The notes under the pieces: model-generated
Database searches by the model: none
What the model was told of the DNA's origin: nothing
Seen by the model: the letters and a program-made list of their open reading frames with translations, nothing else
Assembly (NCBI GenBank): GCA_049516835.1
Contig: JBEKSR010000149.1
Span: 1-12,443, forward strand
Origin: Fen-178 sp049516835
GTDB taxonomy: Bacteria; Acidobacteriota; Terriglobia; Bryobacterales; Bryobacteraceae
Length of the DNA: 12,443 nucleotides
Direction of reading: 5' to 3'
Made by a program: the position numbers and the translations under genes
In this document: one piece after another, positions 5,312 to 12,443 of the stretch
Layout of the letters: the number at the start of each line of letters is the position of its first letter
Position numbering within the stretch: the first letter of the stretch is position 1

Positions 5312-8300
5312 CTAGAACGTCAACTTCACCGCCAATTGGACACTGCGAGGGCCGCCGGTGCCGGAGTTGACCGAGCCAGAGCCGGTGCCGAAGGTGCCGG
5401 TCACGAATCCGAAGTTGGCGTTGTTCGCGGTGCAGCAAGTGCCGTTCGGATTGGCGAACTGCGGGGTGTTGGTTGTGTTTACGGTTTCCAGCCGAAGCTG
5501 CATGCCGATGCGCTCGGTGAACCGGGTGGTCTTGGAGAGGGCGAAGTTCATGTTGAAGAATCCCGGCCCAATCATGGAATTGCGTCCAACGTTGCCGACC
5601 TGCTGGGCAGCGCCGGCGACCTGATCGATGGCTCCGGTCGGGCAGGACGCAGTAGGTGTCGCCGACTGGCAGGGTGGCGGGGCAAACGCGGTTGGATCAA
5701 ACCACGGGCTTCCACCGTTCGAGGTGGTGTTGATTCCGTGCAGAATGTTGGCCGGACCCACCTGGATGGGCGTGTTAGTGCCGCCTGAGGCAAGGTTCAA
5801 GTACGTCGAGCTGTAAGTCACCGTGAAGGGAAGTCCGCTCATGACCGTCAGGATGCCCTCGAGCTGCCATCCGCCCACGATCTTGTCCAGCCCTCGCGAA
5901 CTGGAGTTCAGGAAGTGTTTCCCCTTACCGAAGGGCAGTTGGTAAACATAGCTCTGCACAAAGCTGAACTTACGATTGAAATCGTTCAGGCCCCAATTAC
6001 GGTGATATTGTCCGTTGAGATAGAAGCCGTAGAATCCATCGTCGTCTCCGCCGTTGTAGTAAGCCATGCCCTTTTGGTAGGTGAACGAGGTGGTGATGCC
6101 TAGCGAGGTGGAAAAGCGCCGGTCAATCTTCGCTTGCAGGGCGTTGTACATCGCGGACACCGCCACGAATTCCTCCGATATGCTGCCCGTGTGCGGGAAG
6201 TATGGCTGGTAGGCGGTGTCGTTTGTGGACGTGGGTGCGATCACCGGACTGGCATTGATGTTTTGCCCCGAGCCCATGTCCACGCCGTGATTGCCCACGT
6301 ACGCAAGGTCCATCGTGAAATGATACGGCAACACCTGCTGGACCGTGAAGTTCCAGGCAATGATGTGAGGGTTCTTGTAGTTTGTCGGGAAGAAGGACTC
6401 CGACGAACCGTTGAAGCCGAGAGCGGCGACGCTGTAAATCCCGTTGGACGGGATGGGCACCGGCGCGGGCGCCGGGAGACCGCGCTCGAAACTCAGAACG
6501 GACCCGTTGTAGAAGGCCGAGGTATAGGCGCTCGCGCCTTGCACGGCTCCGAGGTTGCCCTTTGTCGGATAGTTGTTGTTAATGTACGTATTGTCCTCAA
6601 ACGGCGTATAACTGACGCCGAGACCCGTCCGGATAACCGTCTTCTCCGTCAAGCGGTACGCCAGTCCCAAGCGCGGCGCAAGGTAGTTCAGGTGGTTGAC
6701 CAGGCCCCCATTGTTGGGGTTGCCGCCCACACCGCCGACCACCAGCGTGTTGCTCGACGGAATGAAGTTGGAAAACTGGCCGGGGAAGGCCGGCACGCCT
6801 GGCGGATACAATTCCCAGCGCAGCCCGATGGCCACGGTCAGCTTTTTGCTGACCTGCCATCTATCGGCGGCGTAGGGGAAGAAGTACCAAGCCCGGTAAG
6901 TCGGGAACGTGCCACTGAAGTCGCGGCCGGTGCTGCCGGCCTGGGGGCTGTCCAGCAGGAAGCTCGCCAAGCTGTTGGCCCACGAAGTGGTGCTGTTCGG
7001 GGTCGTCGCCGAGCTCGTGGTGCCGTTGGGGAGCTGGCAACTACCCGCGCAGTTCGTTTGGGAAGTACCGAACTGGTAGACGCCGCGCGGGCTGTAGGTC
7101 TGCGTCTGCAACAGGTCGTCACGGATGCGGCGCATATCGAACCCGAATGTAAAGGTGTGGTTGCCGTGCGTCTTGGTCACGTTGTCCACCAAATCGATGT
7201 TGGCCTCCGCACGGACCCAGGGCAAACTGGCGGAATATCCCACCAGCGGGCTGGTAAAACTGCTAATCTGGATACCCACCAAGCCGCTGTTGAACTCGCT
7301 GATATTGATGCCAGGGATTCCCAGGTTCGTGGAATCGTTCGATCCATAGTCGCTCTCTTGCGCCGTGTTGTGGTAGTGCGCCACGCCGATCCGGAATTCG
7401 TTCAGCAGGTTGGGCGTAAAAACGTGGGTCCAGTTGATGCCGCTACTGTAAGTCTTCTGAATTCCCGTGCCCTCGAAGGCCCCGTTGGCAGCACCGCCGG
7501 CGGTGCCGAAAATGGGCGCCTGGTAAACCACTGGCCGCTGGAAGCTGAATCGGCCGCTGAGGTGGTCCTTGTCGCCGATGGTGTAGTCCACCTTCCCGTC
7601 CGTGAGGCTGCTGTCCTTGGTGAAGGGCAGGAGGGCGAAGTAGTTGTTGGACGGCGCCAGGGTGCCGTACGGCTGATTCGGGTTGGGCACCAGGGCCAGG
7701 ATCTTGAGCGCGATCGGGTTCAGGTGCGATGTGGGAATGACGTTGTTGGGGAACGGAGTCCTTCCCACTCCGGTGTTCGGATCTCCGGTCGCCGGATCGT
7801 AAACCGGAGCGGGGTTGGCGCCAGCCAGGGCCTCGCTCAAGTTGCCGGTGCGCGACAGCGGCGACGGTATCGTCTCGGTGTTGGCGTTGGCTTCGTGATC
7901 CGTGGTGTGCAAGAAGTCGGCGAAGAAAAACAGCTTGTTCTTCTTGATCGGCCCGCCGACGGTGCCGCCGAAGTAGTTGTAGTGGATAGCGGCCACCGAG
8001 GGCTGGAAGAAGTTGCGGGCGTCGAAATCGCCGTTCTGAACGAACTCGTAGAGGGAGCCGTGGAACTGGTTGGTCCCCGACTTCAGGATCACGTTAGTGA
8101 CCGCGCCGGCGCCGCGTCCCAAGTCCACGGAGTGGTTGCTGGTTGAGATGTCCACCGCTTGAATTGCTTCGAGCGGCGGGATCAGGATCTGCAACAAGCC
8201 GGTGCGTTCGTTGTCGTCAATGCCCTCGATTTGGTAATTATTCGACACGCGCGGGGCCCCGTTGACTTGGGTCTGCAGCGAGTCCGAAGCGTTAAAGAAC

Positions 8301-8821
8301 TGGGAGTGCTGCTCCGACGGCGGCGACGTGCCGGGCACGAGGGCCAGCAGGGCTTGATAATTGCGGTTGCTGACCAGAACCGGCAGTTCCGACACCACCA
8401 TCGTGTCGATGTTGCGGCCGGTATCGGCGCGGTCCGTCTGCAACGCTGGTGCTGCGGCTGTGATCTCGATGGTCTCGGTAACCTCACCCGGCTGAAGCTG
8501 AATGTCCACGCGCTGGGTGCTGTTCACCGCCAGCGCAATATCCCGGCGCGTTTCCTTCTTGAAGCCGGACGCCTCCATGCTCACCGAGTATTGGCCCGGA
8601 GGCAGATTGGGGAACGTGTAGTTCCCGCTTTCGTTGGTCTGACCGGAGCGGCTGATTCCGGTGTTGACCTCGGTAATGGTCACTTTGGCATTGGGCACAA
8701 CTGCGCCGGAAGCATCCGTGACGGTGCCAAGCAGCGTGGCGTTAACAGCCTGCCCAAAGGAGCTGAGGGCAAAGCACAATAAGAGCACACTAAGGGTGCA
8801 TGTCAGACGTAGACACTTCAT
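5312..8821 (-). CDS. Oar-like TonB-dependent-receptor-type outer-membrane protein with carboxypeptidase-regulatory domain
   Basis: This 1169-residue protein is predicted to form an outer-membrane barrel importing or binding a large nutrient, as expected for the Oar/CnaB-TonB group abundant in Acidobacteria. The start at 8821 is chosen because GGAGGT sits seven bases before it and a Sec signal peptide (about 1-25, KCLRLTCTLSVLLLCFALSS) follows directly; an ATG five codons upstream overlaps that binding site. Residues about 27-108 are a CarboxypepD_reg/CnaB-like domain (GTVTDASGAVVPNAKVTI, NLPPGQYSVSMEASGF). A plug domain follows to about 255 (RGAGAVTNVILKSGTNQFHG), then the barrel, ending VQLAVKLTF with the terminal Phe used for outer-membrane assembly. 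Paired cysteines in NCAGSC, PPPCQSATPTASC and GTCC suggest disulfides in surface loops. I see no clear TonB box. It is divergent from a membrane regulator and upstream of a GH2 gene, so a glycan substrate is plausible but unproven. Confidence 0.9.
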   Translation of the reverse strand: MKCLRLTCTLSVLLLCFALSSFGQAVNATLLGTVTDASGAVVPNAKVTITEVNTGISRSGQTNESGNYTFPNLPPGQYSVSMEASGFKKETRRDIALAVNSTQRVDIQLQPGEVTETIEITAAAPALQTDRADTGRNIDTMVVSELPVLVSNRNYQALLALVPGTSPPSEQHSQFFNASDSLQTQVNGAPRVSNNYQIEGIDDNERTGLLQILIPPLEAIQAVDISTSNHSVDLGRGAGAVTNVILKSGTNQFHGSLYEFVQNGDFDARNFFQPSVAAIHYNYFGGTVGGPIKKNKLFFFADFLHTTDHEANANTETIPSPLSRTGNLSEALAGANPAPVYDPATGDPNTGVGRTPFPNNVIPTSHLNPIALKILALVPNPNQPYGTLAPSNNYFALLPFTKDSSLTDGKVDYTIGDKDHLSGRFSFQRPVVYQAPIFGTAGGAANGAFEGTGIQKTYSSGINWTHVFTPNLLNEFRIGVAHYHNTAQESDYGSNDSTNLGIPGINISEFNSGLVGIQISSFTSPLVGYSASLPWVRAEANIDLVDNVTKTHGNHTFTFGFDMRRIRDDLLQTQTYSPRGVYQFGTSQTNCAGSCQLPNGTTSSATTPNSTTSWANSLASFLLDSPQAGSTGRDFSGTFPTYRAWYFFPYAADRWQVSKKLTVAIGLRWELYPPGVPAFPGQFSNFIPSSNTLVVGGVGGNPNNGGLVNHLNYLAPRLGLAYRLTEKTVIRTGLGVSYTPFEDNTYINNNYPTKGNLGAVQGASAYTSAFYNGSVLSFERGLPAPAPVPIPSNGIYSVAALGFNGSSESFFPTNYKNPHIIAWNFTVQQVLPYHFTMDLAYVGNHGVDMGSGQNINASPVIAPTSTNDTAYQPYFPHTGSISEEFVAVSAMYNALQAKIDRRFSTSLGITTSFTYQKGMAYYNGGDDDGFYGFYLNGQYHRNWGLNDFNRKFSFVQSYVYQLPFGKGKHFLNSSSRGLDKIVGGWQLEGILTVMSGLPFTVTYSSTYLNLASGGTNTPIQVGPANILHGINTTSNGGSPWFDPTAFAPPPCQSATPTASCPTGAIDQVAGAAQQVGNVGRNSMIGPGFFNMNFALSKTTRFTERIGMQLRLETVNTTNTPQFANPNGTCCTANNANFGFVTGTFGTGSGSVNSGTGGPRSVQLAVKLTF

Positions 8822-9065
8822 CCACTGAACCTCCATGATTACAGTCGGGCGCTACTCGCGACACCCGGAAGCCTCTTCTGCCTAGCCTCTCGGCTTACGC
8901 AGCGTCCCCTATTGTGCGCCTCCCTCCAGCGCTACAGCCACTCTTAACGGGTTTGCTAACATGCTGCTACGCGACTGATAACACGGTAGTTATTTATCGC
9001 TTGCGAATTAACGGTTAAATTGGTAGCATTATCCGGGAGGTAAGGTCACTACGGACACATGGGAT
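8822..9065. promoter_or_regulatory. Divergent control region between receptor and regulator genes
   Basis: No gene is present. The region is less GC-rich than its flanks and holds three operator-like elements: TTAAC-G-GTTAA (9008-9018), ATAAC-6-GTTAT (8978-8982 and 8989-8993), and a TTAACGG copy at 8944-8950 repeated at 9008-9014. It should carry promoters for both genes. I can assign one only for the plus strand; no convincing receptor promoter was found. Confidence 0.5.
9001..9029 (+). promoter_or_regulatory. Sigma-70-like promoter for the membrane regulator, with an embedded inverted repeat
   Basis: TTGCGA (9001-9006) and TAGCAT (9024-9029) are separated by exactly 17 bases, each matching the -35 or -10 consensus at four of six positions. 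The spacer contains the perfect inverted repeat TTAAC-G-GTTAA at 9008-9018, a natural place for an operator and compatible with autoregulation. Transcription would start near 9036, about 30 bases before the GTG start. Confidence 0.45.
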
Positions 9066-10397
9066 GTGCTTAAGTCGGGTGCGCGAGCGAGCATGGCAGG
9101 GGCCACGCCAGATTCAGCCAAGACCCGCAAGCTCATTTCCGAAGAAATGGAGCGTGTGCTGCGTAGCCGCGAGTTTTCAGCCAGCGAGCGCAGTTGCACG
9201 TTTTTGCGGTACCTGGTGGAACGCGCCCTCGACGGCAGCGGGCACCAACTCAAAGAGCGCACCATCGGGGTGGACGTGTTCGGCCGGGATGCCACCTACG
9301 ATACGGGAAAGGACGCGATTGTGCGTGTGTCGGCAAACGGCGTCCGCAAGCGTTTGCTGGCCCACTACGCAGGGGCGGACCTGGCGCGCGAGCCGGGGAG
9401 CGTGCAGATCTCCCTGCCGGCGGGCAGCTATATGCTTGAGTTCCACGTCTTGCCGCCGGGGCAGGACGAAGGGGCGCTACCCGAGGCGCCTGACAGTCGC
9501 CCATCACTGCTGAGTTCGGCGCGGAAGCCGAGGTGGAGGTGGCCTGCTGATGCCTGGGCAGTGATTGGGGTTCTTGCCGTGGCTTGCGGTCTGCTGGCGT
9601 GGTACAACCACCAATTGGTGAGCCGGGTTCCGCCGGCGCCGGGGATGGAGTTTCTGCCATGGTCGCAATTTGGGTCCCAGAAGGTCGTGCGGGTAGCGCT
9701 CACCGATGCGAACTACACCATCTATTCCAACGTCATAGCCAAACGGGGACTTACGCTCGATGAGTGGTTGGGCGAGCAGTGGACCGGGAACTTCGGCGCG
9801 GCGTTGGCGTCGGTTTCACCGCGGTCGGGAAATCAGTACACCAGCGTCGTGAGCGCTGTGGCTGCATCGCGGGTAAGCGCCATGTTGGAGACCACGGGCC
9901 GCACCGCGCTGCTGGTTCCAGCGCGCAGGTTGCAGATGGAACAGTTCAAAGGCGAGCAACCCGTGATCCTGCTGGGAAGTTCCATTGCGAACCCGTGGGC
10001 CGAGGTGTTTCGAGAGAATCTGACCTTTTCGATTGAGGTCGATCCCGCCACCAGGTTTCAGTATGTCGGGAACCACGCGCCGGCTTCCGGTGAGCCGGCG
10101 CGGTGGCAGCCGACCCCTGCTACAACCTCGCCGGGCATCGCTTACGCCATTCTTTCGCTGATTCCTAACCTTACGGGTAAGGGCTGGGTCTTACTGGTGG
10201 CGGGAACTAGCGCCGAGGGCACGGGCGCGGCCTCCGAACTTCTGACGGACCCCGCGCGGCTGCGCGAGGAACTGATCGCGCGCGGCATCAATCCGACCGG
10301 CCGCGTGCAGAAATTAGAGCTGCTGCTGCGGGTACAGTCCCAAGGGATGGATTCGCGGCATTACCAGGTGATCGCCTCGCGCGTGGTGGGAGGCTGA
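9066..10397 (+). CDS. Membrane-anchored one-component regulator-like protein (winged-helix-like N-domain, one TM, extracytoplasmic C-domain)
   Basis: This 443-residue protein has a ToxR/CadC-like layout. Residues about 20-120 form a domain seen at the N-terminus of many acidobacterial regulatory proteins: FSASERSCTFLRYLVERAL, QLKERTIGVDVFGRD, then DAIVRVSANGVRKRLLAHY, which resembles the recognition-helix end of OmpR-type winged helices, and a strand pair ending SLPAGSYML. Basic RKPRWRW at 153-159 precedes one membrane span (about 163-180), which places the N-domain in the cytoplasm by the positive-inside rule. The outer domain (about 190-443) contains PVILLGSSIANPWAEVF and GKGWVLLVAGTSAEGTGAA; I know these as recurrent motifs but cannot name a ligand. 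The start is GTG 9066 or ATG 9093, neither with a strong ribosome binding site. Divergent from the receptor gene, it is the obvious candidate regulator. DNA binding is inferred. Confidence 0.75.
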   Translation: MLKSGARASMAGATPDSAKTRKLISEEMERVLRSREFSASERSCTFLRYLVERALDGSGHQLKERTIGVDVFGRDATYDTGKDAIVRVSANGVRKRLLAHYAGADLAREPGSVQISLPAGSYMLEFHVLPPGQDEGALPEAPDSRPSLLSSARKPRWRWPADAWAVIGVLAVACGLLAWYNHQLVSRVPPAPGMEFLPWSQFGSQKVVRVALTDANYTIYSNVIAKRGLTLDEWLGEQWTGNFGAALASVSPRSGNQYTSVVSAVAASRVSAMLETTGRTALLVPARRLQMEQFKGEQPVILLGSSIANPWAEVFRENLTFSIEVDPATRFQYVGNHAPASGEPARWQPTPATTSPGIAYAILSLIPNLTGKGWVLLVAGTSAEGTGAASELLTDPARLREELIARGINPTGRVQKLELLLRVQSQGMDSRHYQVIASRVVGG

Positions 10398-10487
10398 GCC
10401 CGCGTTCCCTCCGCCGCGGCTGCCGCCGGTTCCGAGCGGCATGTTAGACTAGCGTCTAGGATCTCCGAAGGTTCCCCCCCTCTCCAA
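10398..10487 (+). promoter_or_regulatory. Short leader of typA with a palindrome
   Basis: The 90-base gap contains the inverted repeat TAGAC (10445-10449)/GTCTA (10454-10458), about 30 bases before the typA start. TAGACT at 10445-10450 could be a -10 element, but no good -35 lies 16-18 bases upstream. The best ribosome-binding match is GAAGG, about 16 bases from the ATG, which is too far to be strong. Confidence 0.2.
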
Positions 10488-12284
10488 ATGAAGAGCAGCA
10501 GCTCCGCCATTCGCAACATCGCCATCATCGCCCACGTGGACCATGGCAAGACCACGCTGGTGGACGCCATGCTCAACCAGAGCGGCATCTTCGGCCAGCA
10601 CGAGGAGCACGTGGAACGCGTCATGGATTCCAACGAGCTGGAACGCGAGCGCGGCATCACCATCCTCGCCAAGATCACCGGCATCCGTTATCACGGCGTC
10701 AAGATCAACATCGTCGATACGCCCGGCCACAGCGATTTCGGGGGCGAAGTCGAGCGCGCGCTCAAGATGGTGGATGGCGTCATGCTGCTGGTGGACGCCA
10801 GCGAAGGTCCGCTGCCGCAGACGCGCTACGTCCTGGTGAAGGCGCTCGAGGCCAAGCTGCCTCCCATCGTGGTGATCAACAAAATCGACCGGCCCGACGC
10901 GCGCGTGCAGGAAGTCCTCAACGAAATCTACGACCTGTTCATCGACCTCGACGCCGCGGAAGACCAACTGGATTTCCCGGTCCTTTACACCATCGCCAAG
11001 ACCGGCGTGGCCAAGCGTTCTCTGGATGACCCGTCGAGCGACCTGCGCCCGCTGTTCGACGCCATCGTCGAGCACATTCCCGCACCCGTGGGCGATCCGG
11101 ATGGCGTGCTCCAGATGCTGGTGGCCAACCTGGACTACAGCGATTACCTGGGCCGCCTGGCCATTGGCCGCGTTTTCAACGGCACCCTGCGATATGGCGA
11201 CACCGTAGCCATTGCCAAGCGCGACGGCTCGCTCCACAACACCCGCATCACCAAGCTCTACTCCTTCGAAGGGCTGAAGCGCGTCGACGAAACCGTGGGG
11301 GTCCCCGGCAACCTCCTCGCCATTGCCGGCGTGGAGGGCATCACCATCGGCGAGACCATCACCAGCGCCGAAACACCGGCGCCGCTGGCGCAGATCCAGA
11401 TCGACGAGCCCACCATCGCCATGGCATTCACCATCAACACCTCGCCCTTCTCCGGGCGCGAGGGCCAATGGGTGACGTCGCGCAACTTGCGCGAGCGGCT
11501 CGACAAGGAACTTCTCACCAACGTGTCCATTCGCGTCGAGGAGCTGGGACACGACACCTTCAAAGTGATGGGCCGCGGCGAATTGCAGCTCGCCATTCTG
11601 ATCGAAATGATGCGCAGGGAAGGCTTCGAGCTGATGGTCGGCAAGCCCGAGATCCTGACCCGCACCGCCGGCGGCAAAGTGCAGGAGCCGGTCGAGCTCC
11701 TGGTCATCGACTGCCCCGAGACCTTTCTCGGCGTGGTGATCGAGAAGCTCGGCGCGCGCAAGGGGAAGATGACCAAGATGGTGAACCACGGGTCCGGCCG
11801 CGTGCGCCTCGAGTTTCACGTGCCGTCCCGCGGCTTGATCGGGCTGCGCAGCGAAATGCTCACCGACACGCGCGGCACCGCCATCATGAACTCGCTGTTC
11901 CACGGCTACATCGAATGGCAGGGCGAGATCCCCATGCGGCCCACCGGTTCCCTCGTCGCCGACCGGCCCGGCAGAGTCACCGGGTACGCCGTTTTCAACC
12001 TTCAGGAACGCGGCGAGATCTTCGTCACGCCCGGCACCGAAGTCTACGAAGGCATGATCGTCGGCGAGAACGCCAAGGAAGCCGATCTCGACGTCAACAT
12101 CGTCAAGGAAAAGAAGCTCACCAACATGCGCGCCTCCACCGCCGACGAAGCCATTCGCCTGGTGCCCCCGCGAGTTCTGAACCTGGAACAGGCCATCGAG
12201 TTCATCCGCGACGGCGAATACGTGGAAGTGACGCCGCAATCCATCCGGCTGCGCAAAAAGGTGCTGAAGGCGAACCAGCGGTAG
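10488..12284 (+). CDS. typA: Ribosome-associated translational GTPase TypA/BipA
   Basis: This 598-residue protein is close to the usual 600-615 of TypA/BipA, an EF-G-like GTPase that binds 70S ribosomes and supports 50S assembly and growth in cold or stress. G1 is AHVDHGKTT (15-23), the switch I motif RGITI follows LERE (51-59), G3 is DTPGH (77-81), and G4 is NKID (131-134). The G5 region reads TIAKTG (168-173), where the family normally has SA, a small departure. Domain II, EF-G-like domains III and V (FTINTSPFSGREGQW, GRGELQLAILIEMMRREGFE, VPSRGLIGLRSEMLTDTRG) and the TypA-specific C-terminal domain (EKKLTNMRAS, PPRVLNLEQAIEFI) are all present. The frame is intact. It begins 90 bp after the regulator gene on the same strand but looks like an independent housekeeping gene. 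Confidence 0.97.
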   Translation: MKSSSSAIRNIAIIAHVDHGKTTLVDAMLNQSGIFGQHEEHVERVMDSNELERERGITILAKITGIRYHGVKINIVDTPGHSDFGGEVERALKMVDGVMLLVDASEGPLPQTRYVLVKALEAKLPPIVVINKIDRPDARVQEVLNEIYDLFIDLDAAEDQLDFPVLYTIAKTGVAKRSLDDPSSDLRPLFDAIVEHIPAPVGDPDGVLQMLVANLDYSDYLGRLAIGRVFNGTLRYGDTVAIAKRDGSLHNTRITKLYSFEGLKRVDETVGVPGNLLAIAGVEGITIGETITSAETPAPLAQIQIDEPTIAMAFTINTSPFSGREGQWVTSRNLRERLDKELLTNVSIRVEELGHDTFKVMGRGELQLAILIEMMRREGFELMVGKPEILTRTAGGKVQEPVELLVIDCPETFLGVVIEKLGARKGKMTKMVNHGSGRVRLEFHVPSRGLIGLRSEMLTDTRGTAIMNSLFHGYIEWQGEIPMRPTGSLVADRPGRVTGYAVFNLQERGEIFVTPGTEVYEGMIVGENAKEADLDVNIVKEKKLTNMRASTADEAIRLVPPRVLNLEQAIEFIRDGEYVEVTPQSIRLRKKVLKANQR

Positions 12285-12303
12285 CCTGCCGATGCCCGTC
12301 AAT

Positions 12304-12323
12304 CCAGGTCGAACTTCGACTGG
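12304..12323 (+). terminator. Hairpin after typA, weak terminator candidate
   Basis: GTCGA at 12308-12312 pairs with TCGAC at 12316-12320 around a three-base loop, extended by CCA (12304-12306) with TGG (12321-12323) across one bulged G. It lies 20 bases after the typA stop codon, but no T run follows, so intrinsic termination is doubtful. Confidence 0.3.
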
Positions 12324-12415
12324 TAATCCCTCAGTCTCGGGGACGGGGTTGAAGATTTCGCTGGACATTTGGCGACAGGTTCGGTACTCTACTGTGGGAG
12401 ACCAAAGCAGAGTTG

Positions 12416-12443
12416 ATGAATTCGCCGACCCCGCAGCCACTGA
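12416..12443 (+). CDS. Possible start of a gene leaving the window
   Basis: An ATG at 12416 opens a frame, MNSPTPQPL, that runs off the right edge. Upstream there is GGGAG, but at about 17 bases that is too far, and a weak AGAG nearer the ATG. TTGGCG near 12370 and TACTGT about 15 bases after it could be a poor promoter. There is too little sequence to identify anything, and it may not be a gene. Confidence 0.25.

Noticed and set aside
4725..5438. N-terminal extension of the GH2 frame to 967 residues
   Set aside because: It would run through the IS relic, the receptor terminator and 127 bases of the receptor gene, and would place a signal peptide some 280 residues into the protein.
6134..8146. 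670-codon open frame on the plus strand
   Set aside because: It is antisense to the receptor gene, rich in Val, Arg and Gly, and has no recognisable domain.
10449..12440. 663-codon open frame on the minus strand
   Set aside because: It is antisense to typA, rich in His, Asp and Val as expected from reading a GC-rich gene backwards, and has no supporting start signals.
1..12443. CRISPR array, tRNA or rRNA genes
   Set aside because: No regularly spaced direct repeats, cloverleaf-like arms with conserved T-loop sequence, or rRNA-like stretches were seen on either strand.

Overview
The window looks like chromosomal DNA of a GC-rich Gram-negative bacterium, most likely an acidobacterium of the Solibacter/Bryobacter type. 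This is inferred from three family-level signs: a very long Oar-like outer-membrane receptor with an N-terminal carboxypeptidase-regulatory (CnaB-like) domain, a membrane-anchored regulator of a kind common in that phylum, and a membrane glycosyltransferase-like protein with a TPR tail. No rRNA or tRNA is visible to test this. 

Layout from left to right. At 1-23 (minus) is the first few codons of a gene that leaves the window, behind a good ribosome binding site held in a 13-bp hairpin. At 126-2126 (minus) is a GT-C/TMTC-like multi-span membrane protein with about six TPRs. The 408-bp gap 2127-2534 holds a likely terminator for the gene above it and what may be the last 14 codons of a lost outer-membrane receptor gene. 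At 2535-4724 (minus) is an exported glycoside hydrolase family 2 enzyme with both catalytic glutamates. Between it and the next gene, 4794-4973 (plus) is an internally deleted IS110-family transposase, with a non-coding tail that probably also belongs to the element. At 5312-8821 (minus) is the 1169-residue Oar-like TonB-dependent-receptor-type protein, followed by a good hairpin terminator. The divergent gap 8822-9065 contains a recognisable promoter and operator-like inverted repeats. At 9066-10397 (plus) is a single-span membrane protein with an N-terminal winged-helix-like domain and an extracytoplasmic C-terminal domain. At 10488-12284 (plus) is the ribosome-associated GTPase TypA/BipA, and a possible further gene begins at 12416. 

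The central block reads as a small glycan-use locus: a membrane-spanning one-component regulator facing away from an outer-membrane receptor, with a secreted GH2 glycosidase downstream of the receptor on the same strand. An IS110 relic and a terminator now separate the receptor from the hydrolase. The TPR membrane protein may once have followed a second receptor gene. TypA is a housekeeping neighbour and probably unrelated. The functional link among regulator, receptor and hydrolase is inference from arrangement only.
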